Below, piece by piece: positions 1 through 4,603 of a DNA stretch of 6,078 nt (position 1 is its first letter; each line of letters starts with the position of its first letter). The notes beneath the pieces are model-generated. The model was not told where the DNA came from, searched no databases, and saw only the letters and a program-made list of their open reading frames with translations. The stretch is from Myxococcota bacterium (lineage in GTDB: Bacteria > Myxococcota > Polyangia > GCA-2747355 > JAKLHH01): positions 1-6,078 of the forward strand of contig JAKLHH010000505.1 in NCBI GenBank assembly GCA_022710245.1. Direction: 5' to 3'. Made by a program: the position numbers and the translations under genes.

Positions 1-1476
1 GCCGACCCCGGCGTGCAGGAGGAGGTCGCCGATGGGGATCTCGAGGTCCGCCATGGCGAGGTAGGCGAAGGCGCTGCTGCTCCGCGAGAGCTCGCCGCGG
101 TCGCGCTGCAGCATCTGCTCCCAGCCGGCGAGGAGGCCGGTGGAGAGCGGCAGGTGCGCCAGGTGGAAGACGTACGCCGCGCCGGCCGAGACGCCGACGT
201 CGTGGTAGCCGGTGGAGACGCCCGCGTCGGGGGCGGTGGTCCAGCCCACGCGGCCGAGCAGGCGCCAGCTGGGCGTGAGCTCGAGCTGGTACTGCGCCGC
301 GGCCCCGAGCGAGAGGGTCCCCTCGGCGAGCGGCATGCGGCGCAGCAGGAAGTCGGCGCTCAGGCGGTGGGCGAGCGAGGCGCGGAAGACCCCGCCCTTG
401 GCCAGCGTGCGATCGAGCCGCTGGGCGCGCAGATCGCTGCGCTCGAGGTCCACGCTCTGGCCCGCCGCGAGGCGCACCTCGGCCCGCCGCGCGGCGCCGC
501 GCTCGAGGAGGACGACCTGGTAGACGCCGGGGGCCACCGCGAGCCGCGCGCGCTGGCCGGCGGGCACCGGGCTCTCGGCGATCATCGCGTCGGCGCGGGC
601 GTCGAGGACCAGGAGGCGGCTCTCGGCGGCGCCGCCTCGCACGCTGAGCGTGGCGCGGCCGCCGGTCGTCGAGGTGAGGACGATCTCGCCGTGGCCGGCG
701 AGCTTGAAGTCGTACATCGGGTGCTGGCTGCCGCCCACGGTCGAGCTCGTCCGCGCCACCGTGCGGCGGTAGGCGAAGCGGTAGGCCTCCTCGAGGGTGA
801 CCTTGCCGTCGCCGGACTGGTCCGCGGCGCCGCGCAGCGCGGAGACCAGGTAGTGCGTGAAGAAGGAGCCGCGGATCTCGGTCGACTCCTGGCTCAGCTC
901 GTCGGCGCTCGAGGAGGTGATCACGGCGAAGCCGCGCGAGGAGACCTCGTCGGCGACCTGCAGCTGATAGGTGTCGCCGCGCCGGCCGCCCTTGGCCGCC
1001 ACCAGCTGGCCGCTGCGGCAGGAGTCGACGAAGGCGAGCCGCACGTCGGCCCGCGAGGCGCGGAGGAGCTCGGTCAGGGCGTCGAAGCGCAGCGAGGTGC
1101 GGCCGAGCTCGAGGACGCTGCCATCCGCGTGCCCCGAGTAGTAGATGAGGAGGAGGGCGCGACGTCCGGGCCGCTCGCGCAGCTTGCGGACGCGGGCCTC
1201 GACCGCCTGCAGCGCGGCCCACACCTCGCCGGCGCCGCGGCCGGTGAGGAGGCGGACGTCCTCGGGGCGAAACTCGCCGAGCTCGGTGAGCACGGCGGAC
1301 ATCTTGCGGGCGTCACGCTCGGCGTAGCGGAGCCGGCGCGCCGGGTCGTGGCCGACGTCGTTGCCGATCACCACCGCGAGCTTCACCGTCTCGGCGCGGG
1401 CGGGAAGCGGCGCCGCGGCCACCACGCCGGCGAGGAGCGCGGGCCAGACCCACGCGACCCGGCTGGTGAGGCTCAT
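1..1476 (-). CDS. Secreted caspase-family (peptidase C14) protein with C-terminal beta-barrel-like region, 3' end outside window
   Basis: The frame is open from the ATG at 1476 to the window edge, giving 492 residues of an incomplete protein. Residues 1-28 form a signal peptide (hydrophobic core about 8-22, cleavage after ARA at 28), so export is predicted. Residues 30-240 are a caspase/metacaspase-type cysteine protease domain. Strand beta-1 is LAVVIGND (33-40), the catalytic His is H116 in YYSGHADG and the catalytic Cys is C153 in VDSCRSGQ. The p10-like part has VITSSSADELSQES (184-197) and SFFTHYLVSALRG. D151, two residues before the Cys, matches the S1-pocket Asp of metacaspases and suggests basic P1 specificity. 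DQSGDGKVTLEE (219-230) is a complete EF-hand loop. Residues about 270-345 look like a small beta-sandwich, and 350-492 alternate like outer-membrane beta-strands. The ATG overlaps the upstream stop as ATGA, so translation is coupled to the anti-sigma gene. The protease assignment is firm; the barrel is inferred. Confidence 0.9.
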   Translation of the reverse strand, partial: MSLTSRVAWVWPALLAGVVAAAPLPARAETVKLAVVIGNDVGHDPARRLRYAERDARKMSAVLTELGEFRPEDVRLLTGRGAGEVWAALQAVEARVRKLRERPGRRALLLIYYSGHADGSVLELGRTSLRFDALTELLRASRADVRLAFVDSCRSGQLVAAKGGRRGDTYQLQVADEVSSRGFAVITSSSADELSQESTEIRGSFFTHYLVSALRGAADQSGDGKVTLEEAYRFAYRRTVARTSSTVGGSQHPMYDFKLAGHGEIVLTSTTGGRATLSVRGGAAESRLLVLDARADAMIAESPVPAGQRARLAVAPGVYQVVLLERGAARRAEVRLAAGQSVDLERSDLRAQRLDRTLAKGGVFRASLAHRLSADFLLRRMPLAEGTLSLGAAAQYQLELTPSWRLLGRVGWTTAPDAGVSTGYHDVGVSAGAAYVFHLAHLPLSTGLLAGWEQMLQRDRGELSRSSSAFAYLAMADLEIPIGDLLLHAGVG

Positions 1477-2267
1477 CTCCCCCCGCCGCGCTTGCTGACC
1501 GTGAGGAGCTGCACCGCGCCGTCGACCCCGAGCGCCCGGGCGCTGACGGTCTGGCAGGGTCCGGCCGCGCAGAGCTGGCGCGCTCGCTCGTGCACGGGGC
1601 CGCGCTCGAAGGGGCGGGGCGAGAAGACGACGAAGAGGCGCTCCGGGCCGGGGGCCTCGTCGAGGACCACGCTGCCCGGCAGGGTCTGCTGGCCGGCGCG
1701 CTCGAGCCGGAGCGGCGCCGCGCTCGTGGCGGGCGCGCTCTCCGGGTAGAAGGGCGAGGCCTCGCCGCGGCCGTCGACGGAGAAGACGGTGAGGTAGCCG
1801 GGCGTGGCCGCGGTGACCACGAAGCGGAGGGCGTCGCCCGGGGCGAGCTCCACGCCGGGCTCCACCGCGAACTGCGTCTCACCCCGGCGGGCGACCACGT
1901 GGACCGCGAGCTGGCCCTTGAAGGCGATGTCCTCCACGGGCGGGGTCGCGAGCGGCTCGATCCGGTGAGAGATGACGAGGACCACCGCCGCCGCGGCGGC
2001 GACCGGCACCAGCACGGCGAGCGGGCGCCACCAGCGCGAGGGCTGACGTCGGGGCGTCGCGGCCTCGGCCTCCAGGCGACGGCGGAGCGCCGCCCGCTGC
2101 AGCTCGGCGACCTGCTCGAACTCGGCGGCGTGCCCCTGCAGCTCGGCGAGGCGCGCCTGGTCCTCGGGCGAGGCGGCGATCCGCGCGCGGAGCTCGGCGG
2201 CCTCGGTGGGCGGGAGGTCGCCGCTGACGAGGCGGGCGAGGTCGAGCCGGGAGGGTCGCTCAGCCAT
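1473..2267 (-). CDS. Single-pass membrane anti-sigma factor-like protein with DUF4384-like C-terminal domain
   Basis: This 264-residue protein has three parts. Residues 6-70 are an Ala/Glu/Arg-rich helical region beginning with LDLARLVSGDLPPTEAAEL, typical of anti-sigma N-termini, but without the HxxxCxxC zinc motif. Residues about 82-100 form one transmembrane helix (LAVLVPVAAAAAVVLVIS) preceded by RR and WWR, which predicts N-terminus inside and C-terminus in the periplasm. Residues about 115-260 resemble DUF4384: GDALRFVVTAATPGYLTVFSVDG followed by PFYPES, then a strand LFVVFSP. DUF4384 is often found fused to or beside caspase-like proteases. Two cysteines (C233, C238) could form a periplasmic disulfide. 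An AAGGGAG ribosome site (2277-2283) lies 9 nt before the ATG. The gene overlaps the sigma factor by 8 bp and the caspase by 4 bp. The anti-sigma role is inferred from position and architecture; the partner surface cannot be proved from sequence alone. Confidence 0.82.
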   Translation of the reverse strand: MAERPSRLDLARLVSGDLPPTEAAELRARIAASPEDQARLAELQGHAAEFEQVAELQRAALRRRLEAEAATPRRQPSRWWRPLAVLVPVAAAAAVVLVISHRIEPLATPPVEDIAFKGQLAVHVVARRGETQFAVEPGVELAPGDALRFVVTAATPGYLTVFSVDGRGEASPFYPESAPATSAAPLRLERAGQQTLPGSVVLDEAPGPERLFVVFSPRPFERGPVHERARQLCAAGPCQTVSARALGVDGAVQLLTVSKRGGGR

Positions 2268-2769
2268 GCGGGTCGACTCCCTTCAGCAGGTCCCCTGCCT
2301 TGGCGCGGAGCGCGGTGAGGCGCTTGACCACCGCGCGCCGCGAGATCCCGTGCTGCTCCGCGATCTGGCCCTGGTCGATGCCGTCGACGTAGTGGGCCAC
2401 CACGATGTCGAGGCTGCGATCGTCGAGCAGCTCCGCGAGCTCCTCGAGCACCTTGCGCACGTGCAGCTGCTCCACCGGATCGCGGGTGCGCGGCTCGGCG
2501 AGGTCGCGGTCGCCGAGCGGCTCCGCCCCCTTGCGCCGCCGCGTGCGGATGAACTTGATGCAGACGTTGGTGGCGATCCGGTAGAGCCAGGGGAGGTGGC
2601 CGAGGCTCTGGTCCTGGAAGCGGCCGAGCGCCCGGAACGCGGAGAGGAAGGTCTCCTGCACCGCGTCCTGCGCCTCGGCGCGGTCACCGAGCATGCGGAC
2701 GCACTTGTCGTAGAGAACACCGGCGTACTGTCGGTGCAGCTCCTCGAGCGTGCGGACCGTCTCATCCAC
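2260..2769 (-). CDS. ECF-type (sigma-70 family) RNA polymerase sigma factor
   Basis: This 169-residue protein contains only sigma regions 2 and 4, the normal ECF layout and length. Region 2 spans about residues 12-80: DAVQETFLSAFRAL (35-48) is the core-binding helix and WLYRIATNVCIKFIR (61-75) is the -10 recognition region, ending in a basic RTRRRK stretch. Region 4 spans about 105-162, with a helix-turn-helix at QGQIAEQHGISRRAVVKRL for -35 recognition. No extra C-terminal domain is present. The start is GTG at 2769, preceded at close range by AGAGGTGA (2771-2778). The ATG at 2763-2765 is in a different frame. It is first in an operon with a membrane anti-sigma-like protein and a secreted caspase-like protease, so it probably answers an envelope signal and may drive its own operon. 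The exact ECF group cannot be assigned by eye. Confidence 0.93.
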   Translation of the reverse strand: MDETVRTLEELHRQYAGVLYDKCVRMLGDRAEAQDAVQETFLSAFRALGRFQDQSLGHLPWLYRIATNVCIKFIRTRRRKGAEPLGDRDLAEPRTRDPVEQLHVRKVLEELAELLDDRSLDIVVAHYVDGIDQGQIAEQHGISRRAVVKRLTALRAKAGDLLKGVDPHG

Positions 2770-2776
2770 GTCACCT

Positions 2777-2806
2777 CTGATAGGCTCAACCCCGGGGGGC
2801 GGTCAA
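2777..2806 (-). promoter_or_regulatory. Candidate sigma-70-like promoter of the sigma-factor operon
   Basis: On the minus strand TTGACC (2801-2806) and TATCAG (2777-2782) are separated by 18 bp, an acceptable -35/-10 arrangement. Transcription would then begin almost exactly at the GTG start codon (2769), implying a leaderless or near-leaderless mRNA. That conflicts with the AGAGGTGA ribosome site at 2771-2778, so either the promoter or the ribosome site may be a coincidence. The spacer contains the palindrome CCCCGGGG (2790-2797). No clear ECF-type GGAAC/GTC element was seen. Confidence 0.3.
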
Positions 2807-2828
2807 GTGAGAACCCCTACGCCTTTCC

Positions 2829-2954
2829 TTTCCAGTCCACGGGCGCGGCGAGTCTGGACGGCTTCGCCGCTTCATTTCCACGGGCGCGGGTGAGTCTGGA
2901 CGGCTTCGCCGCTTCATTTCCACGGGCGCGGGTGAGTCGAGACGGCTTCGCCGC
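2829..2954. repeat. 42-bp tandem direct repeat, about three copies
   Basis: Three consecutive units cover 2829-2870, 2871-2912 and 2913-2954. Units 2 and 3 differ at only two positions (CTGG versus CGAG, in the GAGTC..ACGG part). Unit 1 is diverged in its first 10 bases and has small indels. Each unit contains TTTCCACGGGCGCGGG and the short palindrome CGGCTTCGCCG, a 4-bp stem with a TTC loop. The period is a multiple of three, so the minus strand reads a 14-residue repeat in frame, but no start, ribosome site or domain supports translation. Confidence 0.92.
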
Positions 2955-3005
2955 TTGGCTGCCGCGCCGCGCCGGGCGTCGCGGAATCCGCGCGGGCGTC
3001 CCCGC

Positions 3006-3153
3006 GCAATCTCGGGGGCCAGGTCTGCAGCCTGCAGGCCGAGATTGCACGGATCTGCGCAATCTCGGGGGGAGGTCTGAAGACCCCAGGCCGCGATTGC
3101 ACAGAAGTGAGCAATCTCGGCGGCCAGGTCTGAAGCCTGCAGGCCGAGATTGC
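3006..3153. repeat. Three tandem copies of a 42-43-bp inverted-repeat (REP-like) unit
   Basis: Units lie at 3006-3048, 3059-3100 and 3111-3153, starting 53 and 52 bp apart with 10-bp linkers. Each begins with GCAATCTCGG and ends with its reverse complement CCGAGATTGC; the middle unit has one change, CCGCGATTGC. Interiors share AGGTCTG(C/A)AG. In the middle unit the interior GGTCTGAAGACC is itself a stem. All three have the same orientation. There is no T-run, so a classic intrinsic terminator is unlikely. The structure fits a REP-like extragenic palindrome family or a hairpin array at the 3' end of the HD-gene transcript. Confidence 0.92.
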
Positions 3154-3161
3154 ACAACCCA

Positions 3162-3740
3162 TCAGAGGGCGGCGAGCTGCTGCAGCTCGCGCACGGCGTG
3201 GGCGAGCTCCTCGAGGATGCGCGCGGGCGCGCGCAGCTGCGCGAGCACCAGGGCGACCTCGCGGTAGTACCAGAGGCTGCCGTCCTTGCCGCCCTTGAAG
3301 CGCTCCCAGGCCGCGTCGCCGCGCTGGCGCACGTCGGCGATGATGGTGCGCACGTTGTGCAGCTTGTCCGCCGCCGAGACCAGGATCACCGACGGCGAGG
3401 CGGTGGGCAGGTGCGCCAGGTAGCGCTCCTTCCGCTCGCGCCAGGGCGGCTTCGGCCCCGGGCCCTCGGTGTCGCTGCAGCCGCGGACGATGTCGGCGAC
3501 GGCCTCGCCGAAGCGCCGGCGGAGCTCGTCGTGGGAGGTGCGCTCGGGCTGGTCCTCGAGCGCGTCGTGCAGCAGGGCGCCGATCACCTCGTCCTCGCTC
3601 CCGCCCGCGTCGCCGACCAGCGCCGCCACGCCGAGGAGGTGGGTGACGTAGGGGACCTCGCTGCCCTTGCGCTTCTGGTCCCGGTGCAGTCGCGCCGCGT
3701 AGACCAGCGCCTCCTCGAACCTCTCGCTGTAGCCGCTCAT
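3162..3740 (-). CDS. HD-domain hydrolase of the RelA/SpoT hydrolase type (MESH1-like small alarmone hydrolase)
   Basis: This 192-residue protein is close to the length of stand-alone small alarmone hydrolases and has no synthetase or TGS domain. The HD signature is complete. AARLHRDQKRKGSEVPYVTH (15-34) gives the substrate-binding basic stretch and H34. ALLHDALED gives H58-D59 and E62-D63, and SAADKLHNVRTI gives D125 and N129. These match the Mn-binding and catalytic residues of the SpoT and MESH1 hydrolase domains, which remove pyrophosphate from the 3' position of (p)ppGpp. The C-terminal WYYREVALVLAQL resembles the MESH1 tail. The expected substrate is (p)ppGpp; MESH1 enzymes can also dephosphorylate NADPH. 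The ATG at 3740 has GGAGGG (3745-3750) four nt upstream. It lies 62 bp downstream of the flavodoxin-family gene on the same strand. Family assignment is good; the substrate is inferred. Confidence 0.88.
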   Translation of the reverse strand: MSGYSERFEEALVYAARLHRDQKRKGSEVPYVTHLLGVAALVGDAGGSEDEVIGALLHDALEDQPERTSHDELRRRFGEAVADIVRGCSDTEGPGPKPPWRERKERYLAHLPTASPSVILVSAADKLHNVRTIIADVRQRGDAAWERFKGGKDGSLWYYREVALVLAQLRAPARILEELAHAVRELQQLAAL

Positions 3741-3760
3741 ATCGCCCTCCGACTCCTCGA

Positions 3761-3770
3761 GCTAGCTAGC
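3761..3770. repeat. Perfect 10-bp palindrome GCTAGCTAGC in the HD-gene leader
   Basis: GCTAGCTAGC is its own reverse complement and contains two overlapping CTAG tetranucleotides, usually scarce in bacterial genomes. It lies about 20 bp upstream of the HD-gene ATG, between the ribosome site and a GC-rich hairpin. It could be an operator half or merely chance; the evidence is only the symmetry. Confidence 0.35.
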
Positions 3771-3776
3771 GTGCGA

Positions 3777-3791
3777 CGCCCCGCAGGGGCG
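3777..3791 (-). terminator. GC-rich hairpin between flavodoxin-family and HD genes
   Basis: CGCCCC and GGGGCG form a 6-bp stem around a 3-nt loop, 11 bp past the stop codon of the flavodoxin-family gene. No T-run follows on either strand. It may therefore be a weak or Rho-assisted terminator, an mRNA 3'-end stabiliser, or a leader element for the HD gene. Confidence 0.4.
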
Positions 3792-3802
3792 GGCAAGCGC
3801 GA

Positions 3803-4375
3803 TCAGGCGAGCTTTCCGAGCAGCCAGGCCATGTTGTCCCCGAGGATGCGCATGGTCTCCAGCCCCTCCTCGTCCTTCTCCACCTCGCCGCGCTCGCGGC
3901 CGTAGCCCATGTTCCAGTAGCTGGAGCCGGGCACGACCATCTGGCTGATGAAGAAGAAGTGGTTGAGCGAGTCGAAGGTGTGGATGGCCCCGCCGCGGCG
4001 GGCGACGGAGATGGCGGCGCCGACCTTGCGCCGCAGCAGGTCGCCGTTCACGCGGACGACCATCCCGGCGCGGTCGATCAGCGCCTTGATCTCGGCGGTG
4101 ACGTCCGCGAAGTAGGTCGGCGAGGCGAGGAGGATGCCGTCGGCGGCGAGCATCTTCTCCAGGCAGCTGTTGACCACGTCGTCGGTGATCGAGCAGCGGC
4201 GGTCCTGGTTCTTCACGCAGCGGTAGCAGGCCGTGCAGCCGCGGATCCGCTGGCCGGCGAGCTCGACCAGCTCGGTCTCGATGCCGGCGTGCTCGAGCTC
4301 GTCGAAGGCGCGGCGGATCATGATCGCGGTGTTCCCGCCCTTGCGGGCGCTGCCGTTGAAGGCGACGACTCTCAT
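3803..4375 (-). CDS. Flavodoxin-family / iron-sulfur flavoprotein-like NAD(P)H:FMN oxidoreductase
   Basis: This 190-residue protein has a flavodoxin-like fold. MRVVAFNGSARKGGNT (1-16) holds the FMN-phosphate loop GSARKGGNT, SPTYFADVTAEIK (85-97) is the second flavin-contact segment, and the C-terminal part NMGYGRERGEVEKDEEGLET with GDNMAWLL is typical of the family. Between the first two lies a compact Cys motif, C47-X2-C50-X2-C53-X7-C61. In archaeal and bacterial iron-sulfur flavoproteins (Isf) such a motif binds a 4Fe-4S cluster next to FMN, so a cytosolic redox enzyme that passes electrons to or from a small acceptor is expected. The ATG at 4375 is chosen over the much longer in-frame extension because GGAGG (4381-4385) lies 5 nt upstream and homology begins exactly here. 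It is divergent from the lipoprotein gene. Its natural substrate cannot be told. Confidence 0.9.
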   Translation of the reverse strand: MRVVAFNGSARKGGNTAIMIRRAFDELEHAGIETELVELAGQRIRGCTACYRCVKNQDRRCSITDDVVNSCLEKMLAADGILLASPTYFADVTAEIKALIDRAGMVVRVNGDLLRRKVGAAISVARRGGAIHTFDSLNHFFFISQMVVPGSSYWNMGYGRERGEVEKDEEGLETMRILGDNMAWLLGKLA

Positions 4376-4380
4376 TGGCT

Positions 4381-4385
4381 CCTCC
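4381..4385 (-). promoter_or_regulatory. Ribosome binding site deciding the start of the flavodoxin-family gene
   Basis: On the minus strand GGAGG precedes the ATG at 4375 by 5 nt, within TCCGGAGGAGCCA. The same frame stays open far upstream (to about 5047), so this site plus the start of the FMN-binding fold fix the N-terminus. No convincing -10/-35 pair was seen upstream of it; TTACAA at about 4408-4413 is a weak -10 candidate. Confidence 0.75.
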
Positions 4386-4471
4386 GGAGGGTTGCGGCGA
4401 CGCTTGTAACATGGCGGCCTGGCCGAGGGAACCGGGGGCTGGCCTCGGCGCCAGGTCGCGGATGTCTCGAC

Positions 4472-4498
4472 TGTGTCAGCTGTGCCAGCGCACGGCTG
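4472..4498 (+). promoter_or_regulatory. Direct and inverted repeat, candidate enhancer-binding site upstream of the lipoprotein promoter
   Basis: TGTGTCAGC (4472-4480) is followed directly by TGTGCCAGC (4481-4489), one mismatch apart. GCACGGCTG (4490-4498) is the inverted partner of CAGCTGTGC (4477-4485), giving a 9-bp stem with one G-T pair and a CAGC loop. The element is about 73-99 bp upstream of the start point predicted from the sigma-54 promoter at 4545-4560. That distance is normal for binding sites of sigma-54 activators, and no T-run marks it as a terminator. Confidence 0.45.
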
Positions 4499-4544
4499 CT
4501 CGTCGAGGTCCGCCAACTCCGGCGAACCTCTGGAGCATTTCGGC

Positions 4545-4560
4545 TGGCCTGGTGCTTGCT
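4545..4560 (+). promoter_or_regulatory. Candidate sigma-54 (RpoN) promoter for the lipoprotein gene
   Basis: TGGCCTG-GTGC-TTGCT matches the sigma-54 consensus TGGCACG-N4-TTGCW at 10 of 12 defined positions, with the -24 GG and -12 GC at correct spacing. The predicted start point is near 4571, leaving a leader of about 33 nt that contains the ribosome site. Transcription would need an AAA+ activator, for which the repeat at 4472-4498 is a candidate site. Confidence 0.6.
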
Positions 4561-4590
4561 GAAGATCCGCTCGCATCGCGAGGGGGCTTC

Positions 4591-4599
4591 GAGGAGGAG
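4591..4599 (+). promoter_or_regulatory. Ribosome binding site of the lipoprotein gene
   Basis: GAGGAGGAG contains GGAGG (4593-4597), six nt before the ATG at 4604. It supports this start over the in-frame ATG at 4637, which has no purine-rich site at the right distance but would give a more compact lipoprotein signal peptide. Confidence 0.7.
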
Positions 4600-4603
4600 A
4601 GCC

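Larger units (their letters stand above)
2770..3161. other. 392-bp intergenic region filled with two repeat families
   Basis: No credible gene lies here. The open frames on the minus strand are translations of the repeats and have no ribosome site or recognisable domain. The region is downstream of the HD hydrolase and upstream of the sigma factor, both on the minus strand. From left to right it holds the sigma-operon promoter zone (about 2770-2820), a 42-bp tandem repeat (2829-2954), a GC-rich linker (2955-3005) and three tandem inverted-repeat units (3006-3153). The last unit ends 8 bp from the stop codon of the HD gene, so it would be in its transcript 3' end. Confidence 0.8.

Noticed and set aside
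13..1749. A 578-codon open frame on the plus strand
   Set aside because: It is antisense to the caspase and anti-sigma genes, has low-complexity Ala/Gly/Glu/Arg composition and no domain; long shadow frames are normal in very GC-rich coding DNA.
2829..3153. CRISPR array
   Set aside because: The 42-bp units are head to tail without unique spacers, and the inverted-repeat units are separated by only 10 bp; no cas gene is present.
2786..3162. Several overlapping minus-strand open frames (80-123 codons) with repeated peptides such as EMKRRSRPDSPAPV
   Set aside because: They are translations of the DNA repeats in all three frames. The inverted-repeat units are spaced 53 and 52 bp, which breaks the frame, and no ribosome site or domain is present.
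2206..3267. Plus-strand 353-codon frame spanning the sigma gene and the repeats
   Set aside because: It is antisense to the well-supported sigma factor and crosses non-coding repeats; no domain or start signal.
3150..3905. Plus-strand open frame of 251 codons
   Set aside because: It is the antisense shadow of the HD hydrolase and the end of the flavoprotein gene; composition is His/Ala/Leu/Arg-rich with no recognisable domain.
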